NCBI GenBank assembly: GCA_003249095.1
Contig: QBMS01000023.1
Coordinates: 1 to 40,928 of the forward strand
Length of the DNA: 40,928 bases
Source: Snowella sp.
GTDB lineage: Bacteria; Cyanobacteriota; Cyanobacteriia; Cyanobacteriales; Microcystaceae
Direction of reading: 5' to 3'
The first letter of the stretch is position 1; every line of letters begins with the position of its first letter. Both the position numbers and the translations under genes were made by a program. The notes below the pieces were generated by a model. It was not told the origin of the DNA and searched no databases. It was given only the letters and a program-made list of their open reading frames with translations. Shown in pieces: positions 8,842 through 17,498 of the stretch.

Positions 8842-8962
8842 AGAAGTGGAGTATTTTTTACACCTTAGTAACCATAACATATTTAAGGAACTATTGAAAA
8901 GAGTTTCCTCAAAAAAAATACCAGGAATGAAATGCACACTGCTGTTTAATCCCTGGCTTGTC

Positions 8963-9928
8963 CTAAATGACCGTCTCTGCAAACAGTTTCCACAAAACCA
9001 AACCTGTCACTAACAAACAGCCAATTCCTGCCATACCCGCTAGAGGTTGTTTGCCCATACCCACTCCCCAATCAGGGCTGGTTTCGGGATAGGTTAATAA
9101 TTCTGCCGCATCTAGGGAGGCTAATCCCCAGACCCAGGCGGCGTGGAGTCCCCAGGCAACTCCCAGATTTCCATCATCAGCCCAGCGAGCGATTACCAAA
9201 ATGATTCCCATCAAAAATAGGCCTGGCAGTTGAGGAATAGTTGCGCTCCGCTCCCACAGTAGATGCAATAGGGCAAAGATAATACTGGAAATAAGGGCGG
9301 CTCCCCAAAAGGGATAGTCCTGTTGGAGTTGGGTAAAAAAAACACCTCTAAACAGGATTTCTTCGGTGAGACCGACCCATAATCCCAAAAGTAAGAGGGG
9401 AATAGACAGAGAAATTAGCCGAGTAAAATGTTGATTTTGCCACTTTACCCAGCCTAATAAGCTTTCTATTCCAAAGATAAAACCCAAGCCGCCTAACCCT
9501 AAAATTAGTCCGACCAGTAGCGATCGCAGCAATTCTTGATTCCAAATCAGACCGTAATCGACAAGAGAAAGGTCATCTCCCTGAAGGATCAGCCAAATCA
9601 TCAAGGGAACTAATAGGTATAAAGAAGCCAACAGGGGCAATTTTTGTTGGGGAGTCGGGGAATTTAGGGGATTCCATTGTAAAAATTTTCCCAAGGGAAC
9701 CGCGATCGGTAGCCAAAATACGACCCAAACCAAGAGAAATAAGCCTATTTTGATCAGAGCAGGATAGAACTTTAGGGAAGTTAGCAGGGGCGTTAGATCA
9801 GTTAAAAAATATTGCACAATGATTTCGAGAATGAGGGACTTACCGACCAGGATTTTATACACGAATGATAAAATAAGGGCAATTTCCTCAGTGGAATTAG
9901 CCCTTAAAGTATTTTTAAATTCTCCCAT
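8963..9928 (-). CDS. CPBP-family intramembrane glutamic protease (CAAX protease-like)
   Basis: This 321-residue polytopic membrane protein has about seven to eight hydrophobic segments. The three catalytic motifs of the Rce1/CPBP family are present: EEILFRG (Glu189, Glu190, Arg194), FALLH (His222) and LHAAW (His262). Eukaryotic relatives cut prenylated CAAX proteins; bacterial members are implicated in bacteriocin immunity or membrane-protein processing, and the cyanobacterial substrates are unknown. The first 35 residues are atypically polar and long, so translation may begin further in. It stands alone between the tRNA and cyAbrB. Confidence 0.88.
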   Translation of the reverse strand: MGEFKNTLRANSTEEIALILSFVYKILVGKSLILEIIVQYFLTDLTPLLTSLKFYPALIKIGLFLLVWVVFWLPIAVPLGKFLQWNPLNSPTPQQKLPLLASLYLLVPLMIWLILQGDDLSLVDYGLIWNQELLRSLLVGLILGLGGLGFIFGIESLLGWVKWQNQHFTRLISLSIPLLLLGLWVGLTEEILFRGVFFTQLQQDYPFWGAALISSIIFALLHLLWERSATIPQLPGLFLMGIILVIARWADDGNLGVAWGLHAAWVWGLASLDAAELLTYPETSPDWGVGMGKQPLAGMAGIGCLLVTGLVLWKLFAETVI

Positions 9929-10091
9929 GATGAAATGACCTTACTAATCCGCAACAGCAGAAGGGACTTAGTACGACATCTCATCCTTTAGGAATAGAAC
10001 AAAAGAAGATTACTTAAACTTTCAATTATACCCAAGCAGTGATTTCTTCAGTCCAAGAACGGGTAAATCCACTTACCTCGAATTTTCTGAA

Positions 10092-10475
10092 TTATTCTTC
10101 GCCTTCTGAGCCAGCATCAACTTGCTTGAGGTGAATATGTTTGTAACCCAATTTGATTTCAAATTCATCACCAGACTTTAATCCCATTTGTTCGGTGTAG
10201 GTAGAACCAATGACAATTTGGCCATTTTTGTGGACGCTAACTCGGAATGTCGGCTCGCGACCCCGTCCATCTTTTAGACCACCTGGTTCGAGGGGAACGC
10301 CTTTTGCTGCAAGGACAGCATCATAAAAGTCAGTCAAGTTGACACGGGTTTGACCATCTTTTGAGGTGGTGTAATAGCCGCACAGTTTAGCAGTTTCACG
10401 ACGGGGTTTACTGGATAAATCTTTGACTCTTTGTAGTAGAGCTTTACCCGTTAGGGGTACAGAGGTTTCAGACAT
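10092..10475 (-). CDS. cyAbrB-type transcriptional regulator
   Basis: This 127-residue protein is of the cyanobacterial AbrB class. It begins with the conserved LTGKALLQRVKDLSSKPRRE and CGYYTTSKDGQTRVNLTDFYDA block and ends with the C-terminal AbrB-like DNA-binding part (GREPTFRVSVHKNGQIVIG, GDEFEIKLGYKHIHL). Cyanobacteria carry two clades, cyAbrB1 and cyAbrB2, which act as nucleoid-type regulators of carbon/nitrogen balance, hydrogenase and cell-surface genes. From memory, Synechocystis cyabrB2 (sll0822) lies between cph2 (sll0821) and sdhB (sll0823). Here an sdhB and a Cph2-like gene lie within 5 kb, which favours the cyAbrB2 clade. The family is certain; the clade is inferred. Confidence 0.92.
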   Translation of the reverse strand: MSETSVPLTGKALLQRVKDLSSKPRRETAKLCGYYTTSKDGQTRVNLTDFYDAVLAAKGVPLEPGGLKDGRGREPTFRVSVHKNGQIVIGSTYTEQMGLKSGDEFEIKLGYKHIHLKQVDAGSEGEE

Positions 10476-11095
10476 AAGATGTAAATCTTCCTTAATTGTT
10501 TGTAGTGGGGTTTCAATTTAACTTGAAAATTGATCATATTCAAAATATAACATTAAATTCTTAATAGAAAAAATTTTTTTTAATTTTTTTACGTGTGACA
10601 AGCGGAGATTTTTCTGCGAGAGAAATGATTTCGATTTTTTTGCTTGGGAGAAAATTGATGGGTTATAATTGACGATAATTCAAATCGATTCTCTCTCAAA
10701 TAAGCTTGCTCAACTTTCAGGAAGCCAAAGACTAATTTTATGTTCAGTCCTGGGATATGTTGGTAGGAAGAATTGAGGGGGACTGAGCAAAACAATCCGA
10801 AAGGGTTGATTCAAAATTTTGAGAGATAGGGGTTTATCTATACATATTGGGTTTATCTAAGCTGTCACGAATTTAGATTGCATAATGATGCTGTTGAAAG
10901 TCTCGTAACAAGAGGCTTAAGTCCCTTGCCTGTATGTATTTGAGATAATTAGCAGCTTATAAATATATAGATAGGAACTGAATTCCCCTGGGAGATAAAT
11001 TTGTGTTGAGGTTCGTTCCCAGGGAGATAAGGGTGCTTTAGACTAGGGAATAGGGGAAATGTCCCTGGTCTTTTTCACTCTAAAAATGGCTATTT
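10476..11095. promoter_or_regulatory. Long divergent intergenic region cyAbrB / sdhB
   Basis: This 620-bp region between two divergently transcribed genes is very AT-rich near cyAbrB (T- and A-runs at about 10560-10590). It contains one copy of a ~100-bp dispersed repeat (10862-10960) and a conspicuous duplicated string around 10986-11025 (CCTGGGAGATAA / CCCAGGGAGATAA). A 68-codon minus-strand frame inside shows no protein features and was not called. Long leader regions are common upstream of cyAbrB genes, but I could not place promoters. Confidence 0.4.
10862..10960 (+). repeat. Dispersed ~100-bp repeat, copy 1
   Basis: This starts CTGTCACGAATTTAGATTGC and continues through a central imperfect palindrome (CAAGAGGCTTAAGTCCCTTG) to AGATAATTAGCAGCTTA. 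It matches 13332-13430 in the same orientation with scattered differences. The palindromic centre and intergenic location suggest a small structured repeat or a degenerate MITE. Confidence 0.75.
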
Positions 11096-12091
11096 ATGCA
11101 GGTTCAATTTAAAGTTTCTCGCCAGAAGCCCAACGGTAATCCTTATTTCCAGACTTTTTTATTAGATGTTGAAGCGGGTATGACGATCCTGGATTGCCTG
11201 AATCAGATCAAATGGGAGCAAGATGGCAGTCTTGCCTTTAGAAAAAATTGTCGCAATACGATTTGTGGAAGTTGCAGTATTAAAATTAATGGACGTTCTG
11301 CCTTAGCGTGTAAGGAAAACGTGGGCAGTGAATTAAGACGATTTTCTCATTCATCGGGGGATGATATTCCTGAAATTGCGATCGCACCGATGGGCAATTT
11401 TACGGTTATGAAGGATTTAATTGTGGATATGCAGCCCTTTTGGGACAATTTGGAAAAGGTTGATCCCTACGTGAGTACCAATAGTAGAGAAATTCCCGAA
11501 CGAGAATTTTTACAAACTCCAGAAGAGCGGGAACAATTAAATGAAATGGGAAATTGCATTTTATGTGGAGCTTGCTACTCGGAATGTAATGCTAAATCGG
11601 TGAATCCCAGTTTTGTTGGGCCTCACGCTTTGGCGAAAGCACAACGATTAGTCGGAGATTCGCGGGATACCCAGACGGAAGAACGGTTAGAGCATTATAA
11701 CGAAGGCGTGGAAGGGGCTTGGGGCTGTACCCGTTGCTATCTCTGCAATACGGTCTGTCCGATGGAAGTGGCTCCGATGGATCAGATTAGTAAAATCAAG
11801 CAACAAATTTTAGACCGCAAGGATGCCCAGTCTAGTCGTTCCGTTCGTCACCGCAAAGTTCTGGTTGATCTGGTCAAAGCAGGGGGATGGGTTGATGAAC
11901 GTAAATTTGGCTTGTATGTGATGGGGAATTATTTCCGAGATTTAGCAGGGATTGCGAGTATTTTGCCCCTGGGATTACGGATGCTCAGTTTACGCAAGTT
12001 TCCCACTTCCTTTGAACCGTCCGAGGGAACCCAAGAAGTGCGATCGCTGATTGAAGCTGTCCAAGCAGAAACCCACAACAAAAAGCCCTAA
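11096..12091 (+). CDS. sdhB: Succinate dehydrogenase/fumarate reductase iron-sulfur subunit
   Basis: This 331-residue electron-transfer subunit has all cluster ligands. The 2Fe-2S ferredoxin domain has Cys52, Cys57, Cys60 and Cys72 (CRNTICGSC...C). The C-terminal domain has the CILCGACYSEC set (Cys154, 157, 160, 164) and CTRCYLCNTVCP (Cys211, 214, 217, 221) for the 4Fe-4S and 3Fe-4S clusters. Cys217 in the third motif is a normal ligand, so the quinone-proximal cluster may be 4Fe-4S-like. It carries electrons from the flavoprotein to the plastoquinone pool in cyanobacterial membranes. SdhA is not encoded nearby, which is usual for the phylum. Its stop overlaps the convergent egtB-like stop (12088-12091). 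Confidence 0.94.
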   Translation: MQVQFKVSRQKPNGNPYFQTFLLDVEAGMTILDCLNQIKWEQDGSLAFRKNCRNTICGSCSIKINGRSALACKENVGSELRRFSHSSGDDIPEIAIAPMGNFTVMKDLIVDMQPFWDNLEKVDPYVSTNSREIPEREFLQTPEEREQLNEMGNCILCGACYSECNAKSVNPSFVGPHALAKAQRLVGDSRDTQTEERLEHYNEGVEGAWGCTRCYLCNTVCPMEVAPMDQISKIKQQILDRKDAQSSRSVRHRKVLVDLVKAGGWVDERKFGLYVMGNYFRDLAGIASILPLGLRMLSLRKFPTSFEPSEGTQEVRSLIEAVQAETHNKKP

Positions 12092-13302
12092 ATCGCACAA
12101 CGAAACCCCGCTAAAATCTGGCGTACCCAGGGATGATACCAATTGCGAAAACTATTGCGTAATCCCCACATTCCTGTGGCCCAACTGCCTCCCCGCAGAA
12201 CTCGGTGTTGCTGGTCAAAATAAACCTGGGAATAGCCTGGATAGGGATAGGGCTGAAAATCAGGATAGGGCGCGAACCAGGAATCCGTCCACTCCCACAC
12301 ATTGCCTAACATATCCTGGCAACCGTAGGCACTCTTTCCTTCCAGATAAGAGTTTACAGGGGTGGTTTGACCTATGGGATTGCCATAGTTACAGCGAGTG
12401 ATATCAGGCAAGTCTTCTCCCCAGGGATAAAGCCTTTGTTGCTGATGGGCTGCATCCCAACTGGCGGCTTTTTCCCATTCGGCTTCGGTGGGTAAACGTT
12501 TCCCGATAAATTTGGCATAGGCGGACGCTTCATACCAACTCACACCATAGACGGGATGATCGGCTCTTTCTTCTGAAGCGATCCAATAAAGGGGCTGGAT
12601 GATCAAATTTTTTTGTTTCCATTGCCAGCCTTCTTTTGACCAATGGTTAGGATCGTCGTAACCGCCTTTTTCGATAAAGCGTTGATATTCGCGACAGGTG
12701 ACAGGATAGGTATCTATCTGATAGGAATCCAGGTAAATTTTTTGCGTAGTGCGTTCATTGTCCTGGGCTTGTACGCGATCGCATCCCATTAAAAATTCCC
12801 CTGAGGGAATAGTAATCATGTCTGAAGATTGACCAGAAGTTGCTCCCATCGAATTACGGGCAATTTTTGGAAAATTTCCTGATTGAAACCGAGAGAGTTG
12901 TAATAAAAGAGCGATCGTTTCTCGATGTTGGGTTTCGTGTTGGATTAACCACCACCAGAGTCTTTCTTGTTTTTCTAGAGGGGCGATCGCCAAATAGTCT
13001 AAAACCTGATCTCGAACGACTTGAAGATATTCTTCAATAATCTGAAAACTAGGTAACTTTTGCCTTTCGGTTTTAGGTAAACCATCGGCAGCAAAGAGTT
13101 GGCGGTATTCCGAAAAAATTGGCTTAAATCCTTGTAATTGCTCTAAAATCCAGTAAGCTTCCGTAAAAGCAATATGTCCCAAGTGCCAACCCACGGGACT
13201 AAATTCTGGATGTAATTGCCGACAAAAAATAGCGTCTTCAACGGTGGTGAATAACGCTAGGGTTTCAGCGCGGCAGAATTTTAAAGATTCGGCAAGAAGC
13301 AT
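12088..13302 (-). CDS. EgtB-like nonheme iron sulfoxide synthase (DinB + FGE-sulfatase domains)
   Basis: This 404-residue protein has two domains. An N-terminal DinB-like helical bundle (about 1-150) carries the iron-binding residues WHLGHIAFTE (His43) and QHETQHRE (His122, His126, Glu128), matching the three-His site of EgtB. A C-terminal formylglycine-generating-enzyme-like domain (about 160-404) shows IPSGEFLMGCD, VSWYEASAYAKF, RLPTEAEWEKAA, MLGNVWEWTDSW and VLRGGSWA. EgtB joins hercynine to gamma-Glu-Cys or cysteine by O2-dependent C-S bond formation on the way to ergothioneine; SenA and OvoA are relatives with other substrates. No egtD methyltransferase or egtC is beside it, so the exact substrate is inferred. 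Confidence 0.85.
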   Translation of the reverse strand: MLLAESLKFCRAETLALFTTVEDAIFCRQLHPEFSPVGWHLGHIAFTEAYWILEQLQGFKPIFSEYRQLFAADGLPKTERQKLPSFQIIEEYLQVVRDQVLDYLAIAPLEKQERLWWWLIQHETQHRETIALLLQLSRFQSGNFPKIARNSMGATSGQSSDMITIPSGEFLMGCDRVQAQDNERTTQKIYLDSYQIDTYPVTCREYQRFIEKGGYDDPNHWSKEGWQWKQKNLIIQPLYWIASEERADHPVYGVSWYEASAYAKFIGKRLPTEAEWEKAASWDAAHQQQRLYPWGEDLPDITRCNYGNPIGQTTPVNSYLEGKSAYGCQDMLGNVWEWTDSWFAPYPDFQPYPYPGYSQVYFDQQHRVLRGGSWATGMWGLRNSFRNWYHPWVRQILAGFRCAI

Positions 13303-13331
13303 TGAGGGAAAAGCATTTTAAAATTGTTAAA

Positions 13332-13430
13332 CTGTCACGAATTGAGATTGCATAATGATTCTGTTGAAAGTCTTTATAACAAGGGGCTTAAGCCCCTTGC
13401 CTGTATGCGTTTTAGATAATTAAGAACTTA
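13332..13430 (+). repeat. Dispersed ~100-bp repeat, copy 2
   Basis: This is a direct repeat of 10862-10960: CTGTCACGAATTGAGATTGC at the start, a CTGTTGAAAGTCT block, a perfect 20-bp palindrome CAAGGGGCTTAAGCCCCTTG (about 13379-13398), CCTGTATG and AGATAATTAAGAACTTA at the end. It lies between the divergent egtB-like promoter side and the end of the GldA-like gene. The palindrome could work as a terminator-like hairpin for the gene arriving from 14584. Confidence 0.75.
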
Positions 13431-13444
13431 GTCGTTAAAAATCA

Positions 13445-14584
13445 TCAATTCGCCTTAATTGTTTGAGTTTCCTGAACGGTCGAAACCATTGCGGCCATTA
13501 ATTGTTCGGGAGAAACGCTAAAGGGTAAACGGTGAATATCTGAATCGGGCTGACAGGTTGTCTCGGCGGCGTGTTGCAATTCGGCCAGGGTGATTTGACT
13601 TAAACCCAGATCATTCAAACTTTTCGGTAAACCAATTTCGCCATAAAATTTGAGCAATTGTTGACGAGAAGTGAGGGCCAATTGATTTCCTGCAATCATT
13701 TCCTCTAGGCGTAACTGGACTAAAATTCCGTAGGCAACTTTTTCTCCGTGTAAAATATGGTGGGCGGCGGGAATATGGGTCAAACCATTATGGACGGCAT
13801 GGGCTGCAACAGTTCGACAATTTGCGCCACCGAGTCCTCCGATGACTCCTGCGAGTAAAACGGTTGCATCGACCACTTCTTTCCAGGTTTGGCCGCCTGG
13901 TTCTTGCAATGCGGCGACGGATTTTTGTAAGAGTAAATCCCGCAATACCCTCGCCTGTTGGACAGCCGCAATGGTTAGGGTATCGCTAGAATGACCACTA
14001 CTCACCGAGGCTTCGTACCATTTGGCGATCGCGTCTCCGATACCTGTAACGAGGGTGCGCTGGGGAGCTAATTGGATTAGGTCATAGTCGAGAATGAGGA
14101 GATCGGGACAGTGGGGAAGGGGAACATCGTATTGAAAGGCCCCTGCATCGCTATAAACATTGGATAATCCTGTCCAGGCCGCACAGGTCGCGCCAGAGGT
14201 GGGAATAGTAACGATGGGTAATTGGCAACGGTAGGCGACTAATTTGGCTGTGTCGAGGGCCTTACCGCCACCGACCCCAATAATAAAATCAGCCTGATGT
14301 TGCTGGACAGCGGTTTGTAATTTTGCGAGGGAATTTTCTGAACAATCGGGGGTATAACATTCTTCTTCGGCTGTCAATTCTTGGGACTGAAAAACCCTTG
14401 CTAAGGGAGATTTAACGACGGCTAAGGTTTGTTTTCCGCCAATAACGAGGGGGCGTTTCCCAAAAGAGGCGATCGCATTTCCTGAAGAAGCCAGACTTCC
14501 GCGCAGAACTTGGGTCGGCGCAATACTGAGTACGGACAATTGGGAAGCAACTTTTGAAGGATGTTTAGCAATTTTTGACGGCAT
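13445..14584 (-). CDS. Iron-containing alcohol/glycerol dehydrogenase family protein
   Basis: This 379-residue NAD(P)-dependent group III dehydrogenase is of the GldA type. The nucleotide-binding half shows FIIGVGGGKALDTAK and IPTSGATCAAWTGLSNVY. The metal-binding half supplies the Asp and two His ligands, visible as GIGDAIAKW and AHAVHNGLTHIPAAHHILHGEKVAYG. The length fits glycerol dehydrogenase (about 365-380). Members act on glycerol, related polyols or aldehydes; the cyanobacterial substrate is not established. The true start may lie further in, since the first 12 residues (MPSKIAKHPSKV) are polar and unlike the family. Confidence 0.86.
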   Translation of the reverse strand: MPSKIAKHPSKVASQLSVLSIAPTQVLRGSLASSGNAIASFGKRPLVIGGKQTLAVVKSPLARVFQSQELTAEEECYTPDCSENSLAKLQTAVQQHQADFIIGVGGGKALDTAKLVAYRCQLPIVTIPTSGATCAAWTGLSNVYSDAGAFQYDVPLPHCPDLLILDYDLIQLAPQRTLVTGIGDAIAKWYEASVSSGHSSDTLTIAAVQQARVLRDLLLQKSVAALQEPGGQTWKEVVDATVLLAGVIGGLGGANCRTVAAHAVHNGLTHIPAAHHILHGEKVAYGILVQLRLEEMIAGNQLALTSRQQLLKFYGEIGLPKSLNDLGLSQITLAELQHAAETTCQPDSDIHRLPFSVSPEQLMAAMVSTVQETQTIKAN

Positions 14585-14891
14585 CAGTCCAAATTTCCAA
14601 AAAAGATAATAATTTTCAAACAGATTAACAGAAAATTCCCCTAAATAGCAACATTCTGCTCAATCAGTACCCTACTTAAAAATAACACTGAAATTTAAGG
14701 AATGCAGGAAGATTTAAAAAAAAATTAGTCAAAAAAACAATAATACTTGTGAGAAATAGCCGATGTTATCCCAAAAACAAGATCACAAGCGAGAATAGAA
14801 AATATATAGATTAAAGAGTGTTTTTCATACAAATACCTAATGTTTTCGACCAGCTCTAATCTTGGCAAATATCGAAAAAAGAGAAAATATT
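14585..14891. promoter_or_regulatory. Divergent intergenic region GldA-like / phytochrome gene
   Basis: This spacer is about 307 bp and strongly AT-rich. It separates divergently transcribed genes, so it should contain both promoters. No operator palindrome or RNA was recognised. Confidence 0.35.
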
Positions 14892-17492
14892 ATGTCGTTA
14901 TCTGCTAGTTTTTCGGAAAAATTTCTTTATAAAATTATTCATCTGATTCAACAGGATTCTGATTTTTCTGGGATTTTACAGACGATCGCTGAACAAACCC
15001 GTAATTTTCTGGCGGTTGATCGCGTCAAAATCTATCAATTTAGCGAAGATGGCAGTGGTCAGGTGATTGCCGAATCGATTTTCAAGCATCGTTTACCCTC
15101 TCTTTTGGGATTACATTTTCCTGCCAGCGATATTCCTACCCAGACAAGGGAAGAATGGTTGGCCAAACGTCAAAGTGTGATGATTGATGTTTCTACCCAA
15201 CGAAAATCCTTCCATCAGAGCGATGGTTCTCAAGTTTCCCCCTCCGTTAATTCAGCCGATTTATCCCATTCTCGCTATATTCCTGTTGATCCTTGCCATA
15301 TTCAATATCTTTTAGCGATGGGGGTGCTGTCTTCCGTGAGTCTTCCCATTTTTTACCAAGATGCTCTCTGGGGATTGATCGCCATTCATCACAGCCAACC
15401 CCGACGTTTTTCTGGGCAGGAATTAGAAAGCTTGGAATTACTCAGCCAAGAAGTGACCCTCGTGATCGCCCAATCTATCCTCACCGCTCAAGTCCGACAC
15501 CAGAGTTATCAAGAATCAATCCTGGCGCACATTAGTGACCTGCTGGGCCAATCTTCTCCCACCGCAGAGATGTGGCAGCAGGTTTTACAAATCAGCCTGG
15601 AAAGCCTAAAGGCCGACGGAGCGCAACTTTATCTAGCGAAAGATTTCACGGGAGGAACGTCTCAATTTTATCAAGTCGGTTTACAACCTGCGATCGCGTT
15701 TTTAGAGTCCCATCCCCTCTGGAAAAGTCTGATTAAAGGAAATTATCCCGAAAAATCAGTAGAAATAGAAGATGATTCTGATGGATTAATGCAAAAGTCG
15801 AACCGAGAAAACGCTTTTTTATCCCATTATGCGATCGCCGATCCCCTTCTTATTCCTCTTCGTCCAGCTTTTGCCGATTCTCCGATCCAATCCTTGCTGG
15901 TGATTCCCATTGGCCATTCTCAGTGGATGGGCTGCTTAATTCTTTTTCGTCAAGCGCAGGAATATCAAACCTCCTGGGCAGGCAAAAATGCCCAAGATCT
16001 CCGCAACACCTTCCCCAGACAGTCCTTTGAAGCTTGGATCGAAATTCAACGTCAAGTCCCTCACTGGTGTTCCCAGGAGCTAAAACTCGGTCAGGCGATC
16101 GCAACCCATCTTTACACCATCCTCACCCAACAATTCCTCACCGCCCTGATTCATCATCAAACCGCCTACGATTCCCTCACCCAATTACCGAACTGGATTA
16201 TTTTCAATCAGCGTTTAACCCTGGCCCTGCTGGAGATGGTTCACCTAGCCAAAATTGTCGGGGTACTGGTCATCTCCCTAGACCGATTTAAACGGGTCAA
16301 TGAAAATTTAGGCCATGAAGCAGGAAACAGTCTCCTCAAACAGGTAGCCTCCCGTTTACAAAACACATTAGGATTTTATGCTCCCTATCATCCCCTCCTT
16401 TCCCGTTGGCACGGCGATGTTTTTATCTTATTGCTCACCAACTTGAACAACACAAGGGAACTGGAAGAGGTTAGCCAAAACCTACTCGATAGTTTTCAAG
16501 AACTGTTTCAGGTAGAAAATCAATCCCTATACCTGACGGCGAGTATTGGCATTAGCCTGGCTCCCTACGATGGAGAAATCCCCAAATCTCTAGTAAAATA
16601 CGCCGAAGCCGCCCTAGCTCAAGCCAAATACCAAGGGAAGAATACCTATCAGTTTTATCATTCGCCGATGACCACCCAACCCATGAATCGATTTAGTTTG
16701 GAAACAGATCTACGTCGGGCCTTGGCACAGGATGAATTTTTAATCTATTATCAACCCCAAATTAATCTCAAAAATGGTCAATTAGTGGGTTTAGAAGCTC
16801 TTTTGCGGTGGTATCATCCCCAATTGGGTCTGGTTTCTCCCATTGATTTTATTCCTTTAGCGGAAGAAACGGGATTAATTATCGACATTGGCCGATGGGT
16901 ATTGAGGACGGCCTGTTCTGATTACCAACTTTGGCAAAACCAGCAAGATTTTACCCTGATTCTCAGTGTAAATTTATCCATACGACAGTTCCAGCATCCA
17001 GGGTTAACCCAGGATATTTTTCAGATTATTGAAGAAACAGGGATGAATCCCAACAAGTTGGAATTAGAAATCACCGAAAGTTGGATGATGCAAGATGTTC
17101 AAGGGGCGATCGCCATTTTAGAGCGATTAAATAAAACGGGAATCAGAATTGCGATTGATGATTTTGGGACGGGTTATTCTTCTTTGGGTAAACTCAAGTA
17201 TTTGCCCATTAATACCCTTAAAATTGACAAGTCTTTTATTGATGATTTGCTCCATCAAGGAACGAATCTGACGATTATTGAATGTATTATCAATTTAAGT
17301 AAGGGATTGAATCTCAACGTTATTGCCGAAGGAATCGAAACCCAAGAACAATTAGAAAAATTGCAGATCCTCGGTTGTGATTTGGGTCAGGGCTATTGGA
17401 TTAGTCCTCCGATTCCCTCCGATGAAATCATGACGTTTTTAGCAAGTCATCAAAGGAAAACCCCAAAAAAGGCAGACTTTTGCCTACCTTAA
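14892..17492 (+). CDS. Cph2-like knotless phytochrome with GGDEF and EAL domains
   Basis: This 866-residue protein has the following layout. A bilin-binding GAF domain (about 20-195) carries LGLHFPASDIP and DPCHIQYLLAMGV; Cys135-His136 is the canonical chromophore site. A PHY domain (about 205-420) carries the tongue motif PRQSFEAW at 375-382. GGDEF (about 430-595) has the signature degenerated to WHGDVF. EAL (about 605-855) has intact EALLRW, NLSIRQF, EITES, DDFGTGYSSL and AEGIET. It has no PAS domain or knot, so it is a group II phytochrome. Synechocystis Cph2 carries an extra C-terminal GAF-GGDEF, absent here. It probably hydrolyses c-di-GMP in response to red/far-red light. The start is ATG 14892; an in-frame TTG lies 30 bases earlier. 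It is seven bases from the convergent cphA stop. Confidence 0.9.
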   Translation: MSLSASFSEKFLYKIIHLIQQDSDFSGILQTIAEQTRNFLAVDRVKIYQFSEDGSGQVIAESIFKHRLPSLLGLHFPASDIPTQTREEWLAKRQSVMIDVSTQRKSFHQSDGSQVSPSVNSADLSHSRYIPVDPCHIQYLLAMGVLSSVSLPIFYQDALWGLIAIHHSQPRRFSGQELESLELLSQEVTLVIAQSILTAQVRHQSYQESILAHISDLLGQSSPTAEMWQQVLQISLESLKADGAQLYLAKDFTGGTSQFYQVGLQPAIAFLESHPLWKSLIKGNYPEKSVEIEDDSDGLMQKSNRENAFLSHYAIADPLLIPLRPAFADSPIQSLLVIPIGHSQWMGCLILFRQAQEYQTSWAGKNAQDLRNTFPRQSFEAWIEIQRQVPHWCSQELKLGQAIATHLYTILTQQFLTALIHHQTAYDSLTQLPNWIIFNQRLTLALLEMVHLAKIVGVLVISLDRFKRVNENLGHEAGNSLLKQVASRLQNTLGFYAPYHPLLSRWHGDVFILLLTNLNNTRELEEVSQNLLDSFQELFQVENQSLYLTASIGISLAPYDGEIPKSLVKYAEAALAQAKYQGKNTYQFYHSPMTTQPMNRFSLETDLRRALAQDEFLIYYQPQINLKNGQLVGLEALLRWYHPQLGLVSPIDFIPLAEETGLIIDIGRWVLRTACSDYQLWQNQQDFTLILSVNLSIRQFQHPGLTQDIFQIIEETGMNPNKLELEITESWMMQDVQGAIAILERLNKTGIRIAIDDFGTGYSSLGKLKYLPINTLKIDKSFIDDLLHQGTNLTIIECIINLSKGLNLNVIAEGIETQEQLEKLQILGCDLGQGYWISPPIPSDEIMTFLASHQRKTPKKADFCLP

Positions 17493-17498
17493 AACGCT

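Noticed and set aside
10589-10795. Minus-strand 68-codon frame upstream of cyAbrB
   Set aside because: No ribosome-binding site, no recognised motif and located in a promoter region with AT-rich runs.
14892-17492. Active diguanylate cyclase in the Cph2-like protein
   Set aside because: The GGDEF signature is reduced to HGDVF, which lacks the glutamate needed for metal binding and catalysis.
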